Assembly (NCBI GenBank): GCA_040510575.1
Contig: JBEVIU010000005.1
Coordinates: 1-5,672, forward strand
Source: DASUMF01 sp040510575
GTDB taxonomy: Bacteria; Actinomycetota; Acidimicrobiia; IMCC26256; DASPTH01
Direction of reading: 5' to 3'
DNA length: 5,672 nt
Made by a program: the position numbers and the translations under genes. The notes beneath the pieces were generated by a model. It worked only from the letters and a program-made list of their open reading frames with translations. It ran no database searches and was not told where the DNA came from. Each line of letters starts with the position of its first letter. Position 1 is the stretch's first letter. This document shows, in pieces, positions 1-5,672 of this stretch.

Positions 1-33
1 GTTTCTGACGCCAGAGCAACGACGGGCCGGAGA

Positions 34-447
34 TCAGGCCATCGCCTCCCACTTGCGGTTCAACGCGTTCTGCACCTTGAAGATCCAGATGATCGACCCG
101 ACGATCGGGATCAGGTTCCAGAACCCGGTGGCACCGCTGACCGGCTTCGACTCACCCGAACGCTCGTACATGTTGCCGATCTCGGAGGGGAGCACGAACC
201 AGTTCACGAAGCCGATCAGGATCGCGATGACGAGCGCGAGCACCGGTCCGATCCCTTCGCGCTGCGTCTCCTTCAGCTCACGGAAGACCTGGTAGGTCCA
301 GTAGAAGAAGTAGATCCCGAGCGTGACGATGCTGAGCAGGACCACCACGATCGGCTCCCGCACCTTGACGACGCCTGACCCCACTCGGGGTTGCGCAGGC
401 GCCGCCGGTGGCGGCGGCTCCGGCACCGCGTCGGACACATTGGACAT
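34..447 (-). CDS. DUF4234-type small integral membrane protein
   Basis: A 137-residue protein with a Pro/Ala-rich, probably cytoplasmic N-terminus (residues 9-20) followed by three hydrophobic segments at about 32-50, 67-88 and 107-123. The first segment carries the aromatic pattern TLGIYFFYW (42-50) followed by a charged stretch (RELKETQRE, 56-64). That pattern is typical of the DUF4234 family, whose members are short membrane proteins of unknown function. A Trp-rich C-terminal segment (FWNLIPIVGSIIWIFKVQNALN, key residues W110, W121, N127, N130) ends in a short basic tail. The ATG at 447 is supported by a strong Shine-Dalgarno sequence (GGAGG at 459-455, 7 bases before the start). It lies 35 bases downstream of recR on the same strand, so it is probably the last gene of the dnaX cluster, although the good ribosome site and the intervening hairpin allow separate control. 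The family call rests on motif recognition; no function is proposed. Confidence 0.85.
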   Translation of the reverse strand: MSNVSDAVPEPPPPAAPAQPRVGSGVVKVREPIVVVLLSIVTLGIYFFYWTYQVFRELKETQREGIGPVLALVIAILIGFVNWFVLPSEIGNMYERSGESKPVSGATGFWNLIPIVGSIIWIFKVQNALNRKWEAMA

Positions 448-454
448 GTTGGTC

Positions 455-459
455 CCTCC
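455..459 (-). promoter_or_regulatory. Shine-Dalgarno site of the DUF4234 gene
   Basis: The minus strand reads GGAGG here, inside the purine run GAGGGAGGGA, with 7 bases to the ATG at 447. It is the strongest ribosome site in the window and fixes this start codon. Confidence 0.75.
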
Positions 460-463
460 CTCT

Positions 464-479
464 CGAACCGAGTGGTTCG
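464..479 (-). repeat. Perfect 6-bp inverted repeat between recR and the DUF4234 gene
   Basis: CGAACC and GGTTCG flank a 4-base spacer. In the minus-strand transcript this gives a 6-bp hairpin with loop ACTC. It begins 3 bases after the recR stop codon and ends 4 bases before the purine-rich ribosome site of the next gene. No U-run follows, so it is not a canonical intrinsic terminator. It could be an mRNA hairpin that separates translation of the two genes, or a protein-binding palindrome. The half-sites resemble the actinobacterial LexA/SOS half-site (CGAAC...GTTCG), but the spacing is 6 instead of 4. Confidence 0.5.
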
Positions 480-482
480 GAC

Positions 483-1091
483 CTACGTGTCTACTTCACG
501 GCGGCCCTCGAGGGCTCGACCCAATGTGACCTCGTCGGCGTACTCGAGGTCGCCGCCCACCGGGAGCCCGCTCGCGATCCGTGTGACCTTCACCTCGAGC
601 GGTCGCAGACGCTCGGCCAGGTACATGGCGGTCGCGTCGCCCTCGATGTCGGGGTTGGTCGCGAGGATCGCCTCGGTGATGCCCTCGTCGACGATGCGTT
701 TGAGCAGCTCGCCGATGCGCAGCTGCTCGGGGCCGATGCCGTGGATGGGCGAGATCGCGCCCTGCAACACGTGATAGCGCCCACGGAACTCGCGCGTGCG
801 CTCGACCGCGACGATGTCGCGCGGGTCCTGCACCACGCACACCAGTGACGGGTCGCGCCGGTCGTCGAGGCAGAACGAGCACAGCTCGCCCTCGCTGACG
901 TTGAAGCAGCGGCGGCACCAGGTGATGCGCTCCTTCGCCTCGGTGATGGAACGCGCGAGGCGGTTGGCGTCTTCGGGCGCGACCTGCAGCAGGTAGAACG
1001 CGATCCGCTGCGCGGACTTCGGCCCGACACCGGGAAGGCGGCCGAGCTCGTCGATCAACGCCTGGACGGGCGCGGCGTAGGGGCTGCTCAC
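483..1091 (-). CDS. recR: Recombination mediator protein RecR
   Basis: A 202-residue protein, the usual length for RecR, which acts with RecO (and RecF) to load RecA on SSB-coated single-stranded DNA during gap repair. All family parts are present in order. The helix-hairpin-helix LPGVGPKSAQR is at 19-29. The four-cysteine zinc site is C59, C62, C71 and C74. The TOPRIM domain runs from VCVVQDPRDIVAVE (84-97) to ATNPDIEGDATAMYL (144-158), with acidic residues E150 and D152. The conserved RIASGLPVGGDLEYAD segment is at 171-186. The start is GTG at 1091, with no clear Shine-Dalgarno. It is the most upstream start possible, because the in-frame codons before it contain no start and run back to the ybaB stop codon. 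Translation is therefore likely coupled to ybaB, 21 bases upstream. The gene ends with TAG. Confidence 0.97.
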   Translation of the reverse strand: MSSPYAAPVQALIDELGRLPGVGPKSAQRIAFYLLQVAPEDANRLARSITEAKERITWCRRCFNVSEGELCSFCLDDRRDPSLVCVVQDPRDIVAVERTREFRGRYHVLQGAISPIHGIGPEQLRIGELLKRIVDEGITEAILATNPDIEGDATAMYLAERLRPLEVKVTRIASGLPVGGDLEYADEVTLGRALEGRREVDT

Positions 1092-1112
1092 GCGGGCGTG
1101 GGTACCGCGGCG

Positions 1113-1445
1113 TCAGCCGAGCAGGCCACCGAGACCACCGAGGTCGACGCCACCGGTGACGCCGCCCATCTGCTCGCCCGCGAGCTCGTTGGCGCGGCGA
1201 AGGCCGTCGCTCACCGCGGCGAGGACGAGGTCTTCGAGCATCTCGATGTCGTCGGGGTCGACGACATCGGGCGAGATGCGGATCGACTGCACCTCGCCGG
1301 TGCCGCTGACGACGACCTTGACCATGCCGCCTCCCGAGCTGCCTTCCACGGTGGTCTCGGCAAGTGCTTCCTGCGTGGCCGCCATGTCGGCCTGCATCTT
1401 CTGCACCTGCTTCATCATCTGGTTGAGCTGCTTCTGGTTGGGCAC
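1113..1445 (-). CDS. ybaB: YbaB/EbfC family nucleoid-associated DNA-binding protein
   Basis: A 110-residue protein of the YbaB/EbfC family: small dimeric proteins that bind DNA in the nucleoid and are commonly encoded between dnaX and recR, as here. An amphipathic N-terminal helix rich in Met, Gln and Lys (about 4-30) is followed by the family-typical GGGMVKVVVSGTGEVQSIRI beta region (38-57). Then comes the SPDVVDPDDIEMLEDLVLAAV segment (58-78; key D60, D64, D66, E71, D72) leading into the second helix to about residue 93. The Gly-rich tail (94-110) is probably disordered. The GTG start at 1445 is supported by a GAGGA ribosome site 6 bases upstream. It lies 23 bases after the dnaX stop, and its own TGA is followed 21 bases later by recR, consistent with one mRNA. 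Confidence 0.95.
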   Translation of the reverse strand: MPNQKQLNQMMKQVQKMQADMAATQEALAETTVEGSSGGGMVKVVVSGTGEVQSIRISPDVVDPDDIEMLEDLVLAAVSDGLRRANELAGEQMGGVTGGVDLGGLGGLLG

Positions 1446-1451
1446 AAGTCG

Positions 1452-1456
1452 TCCTC
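1452..1456 (-). promoter_or_regulatory. Shine-Dalgarno site supporting the GTG start of ybaB
   Basis: The minus strand reads GAGGA here, 6 bases before the GTG at 1445 and inside the short gap after the dnaX stop. It favours this GTG over the in-frame ATG codons at residues 10 and 11. Confidence 0.6.
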
Positions 1457-1468
1457 GGTCAGGGATCC

Positions 1469-3340
1469 TCAGTCGCGGGGGAGCTCTTCGACGACCGTCG
1501 CGTCGAAGCTCGCGGTGAACTTCGACACCGAATCTACCGCCGGGTCGGCGGCGTCGGCGTCGACCAGCTGGGTGAGATCGACGAAGTCGTCGGGATCCTC
1601 GTCCGGCGGCTCGCCCACCGGCGGCTCGGACTCGGGTGACGAGCTCGGTCGGGCGGGTGTGGCCGCGGTGGGCACCGGGTCGGCGCCACCGCCTTCGAAG
1701 CCGTCGTACGCGACGAGCTTGAACATCATCTTGCCGCCGAGTCGTTCGGAGAGCGCGGCGCGGATGGCATCGGCTTCCTTGTGGAAGCGCGGCTTCGCCG
1801 ACGACAACGAGCGCTCGGCGACGCCGAACGTGATCACGCCCGCCTCCACCGCGATGGGCTGCGCCTCACGCACCGCGGCCTTGGTCGCCGGCGGCAGGCC
1901 GGGAAGGATCTGCGCCCACGCCACCACCACGTCGTCGAGGTCGACGTTCGGCGGCGGGCCCGGAATGCCCGGGGGAGTGTCTTCACCGGCCGCGGCGGTA
2001 GAGGGCGGAGGCGGAGGGGGTGTCGAAGGCACGGGCGCCGACGGGTCGGCGCTCGCGGCCGCGGCTGCGGCGGCACGTCGCGCGCCGAGGGTGCCGGACC
2101 GGCGGGGCGCCGCGGGCTCGGCGGGCTCGGCGCGCGCCGCGACCGATGGGCGCGGGGCACGCGCCGGCTGATCGGACGTGCCCGCACCACCGATGCCCGA
2201 GCGCTCGAGCCGTTCCACTCGCTCCAGCAGGACCGCCAGCGGCGGTCCTGCGTCGCGACGCGTCAGCCGCACGAGTGCGATCTCGAGCACCAACCGCGGA
2301 TCTGCGGCGTCGGTGCCGCGCATGTCGACGACTGCCTGGCCGAGTGTCTCCAGCACGCGGACGAGAAGTCCCGGCCCGACCTGCTCGCCCAACGCGGTGA
2401 GCCGCGCGAGCTGGTCCTCCGGCGCGTCGACGCGCACGCGACCTTTCGCGCTCGTGAGCAGGAACACGTCGCGTGTGGTCGTGAGGAGGTCTTCCGTGAT
2501 GCGGCGAGGATCGTGCCCGGCATCGAGCAACTCGCCGAGCCCGACGATCGCGCCGGGAACGTCCTCGTTGGCGATCGCGTCGAGGAGCGCCATGCGCAGC
2601 TCGAACCCGGTGCCGCCGAAGAGCGTCGCCACCGCTTCCGCTTCGAGCGCGCCGTGGGCGATCGCCTGCTCCAGCAACGACAACGCGTCGCGCATCGAGC
2701 CCGCCGCGGCACGCGCGATCACGTCGAGCGCGACGGGATCGGCGGGGATGTCTTCGCGGGCGCACACGTCGGCGAGGTGCCCGGTGAGCTCGTCGAGCGT
2801 GTACAGCGTGAACTCGAAGTGCTGCGTTCGGGAGCGGATCGTCGGCAGCACGCGCTCGGGACCGGTGGTTGCCAGCACGAACACCACGTGCTCCGGCGGC
2901 TCCTCGAGCGTCTTGAGCAACGCGTTCGACGCGTTGGCCGACAGCATGTGCACTTCGTCGATGAGGTACACCTTGTACGAGGCGGTCAGCCCGAGTCCGA
3001 GGTGCACGCTCTCGGTGAGCGCGCGGATGTCGTCGACGCTGTTGTTCGATGCCGCATCGAGCTCGAAGAGATCGAGGAACCGACCCTCGGTGATGCCGAC
3101 GCAGTTCTCGCACACGCCGCACGCGTCGCCGTCGGGGGCCCGGTCGAGGCAGTTGAGCGCCTTGGCGAGGATTCGCGCACTGGTGGTCTTGCCTGTGCCG
3201 CGCGGCCCGGAGAAGAGGTAGGCGTGCCCCACGCGCTCGTCGCGCACCGCGTTCCGGAGCGCCGTGCTCACGTGCGCCTGACCGACGAGCTCACCGAACC
3301 GCTGCGGCCGGTACTTGCGGTAGAGCGACTGGTACGCCAT
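1469..3340 (-). CDS. dnaX: DNA polymerase III subunit gamma/tau (clamp-loader ATPase)
   Basis: From the ATG at 3340 this is a 623-residue AAA+ ATPase that powers loading of the beta sliding clamp in the replisome. It begins with the family signature MAYQSLYRKYRPQRF. Visible motifs are Walker A GPRGTGKT (45-52), zinc cysteines C64, C74, C77 and C80, Walker B LIDEVHML (126-133), sensor 1 LATT (156-159), the SRT arginine-finger motif (170-172) and sensor 2 GSMRD (214-218). The clamp-loader collar domain covers about 245-365. A low-complexity Ala/Pro linker (about 385-465) leads to a small folded C-terminal region (about 466-546) and an acidic tail, so the product is tau-like. An ATG seven codons upstream (3361) would add MSLQSTP, which is not family-like, so I prefer 3340. 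No Shine-Dalgarno is seen, and a -10-like box lies directly before the start. It is the first gene of the cluster, divergent from the MMPL gene. Confidence 0.96.
   Translation of the reverse strand: MAYQSLYRKYRPQRFGELVGQAHVSTALRNAVRDERVGHAYLFSGPRGTGKTTSARILAKALNCLDRAPDGDACGVCENCVGITEGRFLDLFELDAASNNSVDDIRALTESVHLGLGLTASYKVYLIDEVHMLSANASNALLKTLEEPPEHVVFVLATTGPERVLPTIRSRTQHFEFTLYTLDELTGHLADVCAREDIPADPVALDVIARAAAGSMRDALSLLEQAIAHGALEAEAVATLFGGTGFELRMALLDAIANEDVPGAIVGLGELLDAGHDPRRITEDLLTTTRDVFLLTSAKGRVRVDAPEDQLARLTALGEQVGPGLLVRVLETLGQAVVDMRGTDAADPRLVLEIALVRLTRRDAGPPLAVLLERVERLERSGIGGAGTSDQPARAPRPSVAARAEPAEPAAPRRSGTLGARRAAAAAAASADPSAPVPSTPPPPPPSTAAAGEDTPPGIPGPPPNVDLDDVVVAWAQILPGLPPATKAAVREAQPIAVEAGVITFGVAERSLSSAKPRFHKEADAIRAALSERLGGKMMFKLVAYDGFEGGGADPVPTAATPARPSSSPESEPPVGEPPDEDPDDFVDLTQLVDADAADPAVDSVSKFTASFDATVVEELPRD
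1946..2200 (-). other. Low-complexity Ala/Pro linker region of DnaX
   Basis: DNA of extreme GC content that encodes an Ala-run (seven alanines near residues 423-429), a six-proline run (441-446) and repeated EPA units. Such a disordered linker joins the ATPase/collar part of gamma/tau to its tau-type C-terminal domain in many high-GC bacteria. Other reading frames stay open here because of composition alone. Confidence 0.7.
2113..2130. repeat. Two perfect 9-bp tandem copies inside the dnaX linker
   Basis: CGGGCTCGG occurs twice in direct succession and encodes the doubled EPA unit of the linker (about residues 404-410). As a multiple of three it keeps the frame. It is probably a simple slippage duplication in a region under little constraint. 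Confidence 0.6.
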
Positions 3341-3347
3341 CGGCGTG

Positions 3348-3379
3348 GACTGTAGCGACATGCCCTCGCACCGACAGTC
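3348..3379. repeat. Weak inverted repeat overlapping the proposed dnaX promoter
   Basis: GACTGT (3348-3353) and ACAGTC (3374-3379) form a 6-bp inverted repeat with a 20-base spacer. The second arm also lies in a 9-base palindrome, CGACAGTCG (3372-3380). The first arm overlaps the proposed -10 box and the second overlaps where a -35 element would lie. This could be an operator, but matches this short occur easily by chance. Confidence 0.25.
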
Positions 3380-3439
3380 GCCGGTTGCATAACGTTGTCA
3401 CCGTTCCCCCCGGGACCCCGGTCCACCGCTCCCCACTCC

Positions 3440-3443
3440 GAGG
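3440..3443 (+). promoter_or_regulatory. Shine-Dalgarno site that sets the MMPL gene start
   Basis: GAGG, within CGAGGT, lies 7 bases before the ATG at 3451. It supports this start over the in-frame TTG 66 bases upstream at 3385, which has no ribosome site and would add a Pro-rich, non-family leader. Confidence 0.6.
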
Positions 3444-3450
3444 TATCCGC

Positions 3451-5634
3451 ATGCTCGAGCGACTTGCGCGCACGATGTACCGCCGCCGGAAGACCGTGCT
3501 CGGCGTCTGGATCGTCGCCCTCATCGGGATCTTCATGCTGTCCGGCGCGGTGGGCGGCGCGTTCAAGACCGAGTTCAAGCTCCCCGGCACCGAGAGCCAG
3601 GAGGCCTACGACCTGCTCGCGCGGTCCCCCGATTTCCGTGACCGCCAGATCCAGGCCGAGATCGTGTTCAAGGCCGACCAGGGCATCGACGACCCGGACG
3701 TCCAGGCAGCGATGGACGACTTCTTCGCGCAGGTCGACGAGATCCCGAACGTGTCGGTCGTGAGCCCGTACTCCGACGAAGGCGCTTCGCAGGTCAGCCA
3801 GAACGGCGAGATCGCGTACGCGCAGCTCAACATGGCCGATCGATCGGCCGAGGGTCTGAAGGAGGTCGCCGACAAGGTCGTCGCGCTCGGCGACCAGGTC
3901 GACGTGCAGGGTCTCGAGATCGAGTACGGCGGCAACATGTTCGCCAAGGAGGCGCTGAACGGCAAGAGCGAGGCGATCGGGCTCCTCGCCGCGATCGTCA
4001 TCCTGCTGTTCGCCTTCGGCTCCGTCCTCGCGATGGGGCTGCCGATCGGCACCGCGTTGTTCGGCATCGGCACCGGCATCGCGATCGTGTCGATCGCGAA
4101 CAACTTCATCGACATGCCCGACTTCACGACGGCCGCGACCGCGATGATCGGGTTGGGCGTCGGCATCGACTACGCGCTGTTCATCGTGACGCGCTACCGC
4201 GAGAACCTCGAGGGAGGACTCGACCCGGAGCGAAGCGTCGTGCGGGCACTCGACACTGCAGGTCGCGCCGTGCTGTTCGCGGGCACCACGGTGGTGATCT
4301 CGATCCTCGGCCTCTTGCTGATGCAGACGAGCATCTACCAGGGATCCGCAATCGGCATCGCGATCGGTGTGCTCACGACGATGTTGGCGTCCGTGACGCT
4401 GCTCCCCGCGCTGCTGGGTTTCGTCGGCCGCAACATCGACAAATTCGGGATCCACCGACGCAAGGCAACGACCAACACGCGCGAGTCGGTGTGGGTCCGC
4501 TGGAGCCACGTGATCCAACGACGGCCGTGGCCGGCACTCATCATCGGGCTCATCATCCTCCTGGTGCTGGCCCTGCCGATGCTCTCGATGCGCTTCGGCC
4601 TCGCCGACTCTGGCAACCGTCCCGAGTCCGACACCACCCGCCGCGCCTACGACCTCGTCGCGGAGGGATTCGGTCCCGGCTTCAACGGCCCGCTGCTGCT
4701 CGTGGCCGAGACGCCCGACGGTGAGCAGGACGTCGCCGCGCTCACCGACCTGTCGAACCAGCTGAACGGCGCCGAGGGCGTGGCCTTCGCGACGCCTCCG
4801 ATCTCCAGCGAGGACGGCTCGATCGCGGTGATGCGCGTGTTCCCGACCAGCGATCCGCAGTCGCAGGCCACCGCCGATCTCGTCGAGCGCCTGCGTGACG
4901 ACGTCGTGCCATCGGTGATCGGCGACGAGGTCGACGTGAAGGTGGGCGGGTTGACGGCGTCGGCCGACGACTTCTCCGCCTACACCGCGGAGCGCATCCC
5001 GATCTTCATGGGCGCGGTGCTGCTGCTGTCGTTCCTCTTGCTGATGGTCGTGTTCCGCAGCCTGCTGGTGCCGCTCAAGGCCGTCATCATGAACCTGTTG
5101 TCGATCGGCGCTGCGTTCGGCGTCGTCGTCGCGGTGTTCCAGTGGGGATGGGCCGCGGACCTCATCGGCGTCGACCGCGCCACGCCGATCGAGGCCTGGG
5201 CACCCGTGTACATCTTCGCGATCGTGTTCGGGCTCTCGATGGACTACGAAGTGTTCCTCCTCTCGCGCATCAAGGAGGAGTACGACCGCACCGGTCACAA
5301 TGCAACCGCGGTGGCCGACGGGCTCGCGCTCACCGCGCGCGTGATCACCGCAGCGGCCGCGATCATGGTCTGCGTGTTCGGGAGCTTCGTGCTCGGCGAC
5401 GAGGTGGCCTTGAAGCTGCTCGGTCTCGGGCTCGCGGTCGCGGTGCTCATCGACGCGACGGTCGTGCGGCTCGTGCTCGTGCCGTCGACCATGGAGCTGC
5501 TCGGCGACTGGAACTGGTGGCTGCCGAAGTGGCTCGACCGCATCCTCCCCCGCGTGCACGTCGAGTCGAACCGGTCGCTCGAGGAGGAGCTCGCCGAGCT
5601 CGCGGCCGAGGAGCAGAAGGAACCGACGACCTGA
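3451..5634 (+). CDS. MMPL/RND-family transporter (12 membrane helices)
   Basis: A 727-residue inner-membrane protein of the MMPL branch of the RND superfamily, which uses the proton gradient to export lipids or other hydrophobic molecules. It has the family's doubled layout. Helix 1 (14-34) is followed by a large extracytoplasmic domain (35-172) and helices 2-6 (about 174-324). After a cytoplasmic loop comes helix 7 (360-378), a second extracytoplasmic domain (379-515) and helices 8-12 (about 516-678). The paired Asp-Tyr motifs linked to proton relay in MmpL proteins are intact: GIDYALF with D240/Y241, and SMDYEVFLLSR with D598/Y599. A short acidic tail (708-727) ends the protein, without the long C-terminal domain of mycobacterial MmpL3, so it resembles the shorter YdfJ-type members. 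The substrate cannot be read from sequence. It is single and divergent from dnaX. Confidence 0.95.
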   Translation: MLERLARTMYRRRKTVLGVWIVALIGIFMLSGAVGGAFKTEFKLPGTESQEAYDLLARSPDFRDRQIQAEIVFKADQGIDDPDVQAAMDDFFAQVDEIPNVSVVSPYSDEGASQVSQNGEIAYAQLNMADRSAEGLKEVADKVVALGDQVDVQGLEIEYGGNMFAKEALNGKSEAIGLLAAIVILLFAFGSVLAMGLPIGTALFGIGTGIAIVSIANNFIDMPDFTTAATAMIGLGVGIDYALFIVTRYRENLEGGLDPERSVVRALDTAGRAVLFAGTTVVISILGLLLMQTSIYQGSAIGIAIGVLTTMLASVTLLPALLGFVGRNIDKFGIHRRKATTNTRESVWVRWSHVIQRRPWPALIIGLIILLVLALPMLSMRFGLADSGNRPESDTTRRAYDLVAEGFGPGFNGPLLLVAETPDGEQDVAALTDLSNQLNGAEGVAFATPPISSEDGSIAVMRVFPTSDPQSQATADLVERLRDDVVPSVIGDEVDVKVGGLTASADDFSAYTAERIPIFMGAVLLLSFLLLMVVFRSLLVPLKAVIMNLLSIGAAFGVVVAVFQWGWAADLIGVDRATPIEAWAPVYIFAIVFGLSMDYEVFLLSRIKEEYDRTGHNATAVADGLALTARVITAAAAIMVCVFGSFVLGDEVALKLLGLGLAVAVLIDATVVRLVLVPSTMELLGDWNWWLPKWLDRILPRVHVESNRSLEEELAELAAEEQKEPTT

Positions 5635-5672
5635 AGCCGTCGCAAAAGGCTGCGGGATTCACCGAATGGGGT
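5635..5672. other. Short non-coding tail after the MMPL gene
   Basis: Only 38 bases follow the stop codon. AGCC (5635-5638) and GGCT could form a 4-bp stem around a 9-base loop, but there is no T-run, so I do not call a terminator. No further gene start is visible before the window ends. Confidence 0.3.

Larger units (their letters stand above)
3341..3450. promoter_or_regulatory. Shared divergent promoter region of dnaX and the MMPL gene
   Basis: This 110-base gap separates two genes pointing away from each other, so it should contain both promoters. For dnaX, the minus strand has TACAGT (3354-3349), which fits the loose actinobacterial -10 pattern TANNNT. It lies 8 bases before the ATG at 3340, as expected for a leaderless transcript; no good -35 element is seen at 17-18 bases. 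For the MMPL gene, TAACGT (3390-3395, plus strand) fits the same pattern and would give a leader of roughly 50 bases. No tRNA, SRP RNA or riboswitch is recognisable. The region is firm from gene layout; the individual boxes are weak guesses. Confidence 0.45.

Noticed and set aside
464..479. The recR/DUF4234 hairpin as an intrinsic terminator, or as a true LexA box.
   Set aside because: There is no U-run after the stem, and the CGAAC and GTTCG half-sites are 6 bases apart, not the 4 of the known actinobacterial SOS box.
1983..3122. A 379-codon open frame in another minus-strand frame within dnaX, considered as a frameshift product.
   Set aside because: The product is Arg/Ala-rich without motifs, and no slippery heptamer such as A AAA AAG occurs in this GC-rich gene, so there is no basis for a programmed frameshift call.
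1781..3355. A 524-codon open frame on the plus strand, antisense to dnaX.
   Set aside because: It is Arg/Glu/His-rich composition noise antisense to an intact dnaX with all AAA+ motifs. The same applies to the plus-strand frame at 1098-2171, which lies opposite ybaB and the end of dnaX.
3385..3450. TTG at 3385 as the start of the MMPL gene.
   Set aside because: It lacks a ribosome site and adds 22 residues rich in Pro, Val and Arg before the normal family N-terminus. The ATG at 3451 has GAGG at a good distance.
3341..3450. An SRP RNA or tRNA gene upstream of dnaX, as found near dnaX in some bacteria.
   Set aside because: The gap is only 110 bases, and I see neither an SRP-type helix-loop motif nor a tRNA T-loop or cloverleaf.
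3268..5559. A 763-codon open frame on the minus strand, antisense to the MMPL gene and overlapping the dnaX start.
   Set aside because: The translation is a low-complexity mix of His, Arg, Asp, Glu and Gln with no domain or membrane pattern. It is the mirror of the G/C third-position bias of the MMPL gene, whose own product is a complete family member.
5635..5672. A terminator after the MMPL gene.
   Set aside because: Only a 4-bp stem with a 9-base loop can be drawn, there is no T-run, and the window ends too soon.

Overview
The window is a stretch of very GC-rich bacterial chromosome with dense coding, GTG starts at two of the five genes, and strong G/C bias at third codon positions. The bias is strong enough to leave long open frames antisense to real genes. 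The dnaX-ybaB-recR order, the Ala/Pro-rich DnaX linker and the MMPL transporter fit a high-GC Actinobacteriota genome. I lean towards an uncultured or Acidimicrobiia-like lineage, but that is an inference from style, not a phylogenetic placement.

Layout. On the minus strand, read from right to left, four genes form one probable transcription unit. They are dnaX (clamp-loader gamma/tau subunit, 3340 to 1469), ybaB (nucleoid-associated protein, 1445 to 1113), recR (recombination mediator, 1091 to 483) and a small DUF4234-type membrane protein (447 to 34). The gaps are 23, 21 and 35 bases. On the plus strand one large gene (3451 to 5634) encodes a 12-helix MMPL/RND-family transporter, divergent from dnaX. 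The two units share a 110-base intergenic region (3341-3450), the only clear place for promoters.

How the genes work together. DnaX-YbaB-RecR is a widely conserved replication/repair cluster: DnaX loads the sliding clamp, RecR (with RecO/RecF) loads RecA on gapped DNA, and YbaB binds DNA. The DUF4234 protein has no obvious link to replication; it has its own strong Shine-Dalgarno sequence, and a perfect 6-bp hairpin separates it from recR. The MMPL protein is probably a proton-driven exporter of a lipid or other hydrophobic compound and looks functionally independent of the replication genes.

This is mostly an ordinary core-genome region. I see no tRNA, rRNA, CRISPR array, insertion sequence, phage gene or obvious new system. 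The points worth a second look are small: a probable leaderless dnaX start, the hairpin before the DUF4234 gene, the in-frame single-stop junction between ybaB and recR, and the presence of the DUF4234 gene in this cluster.
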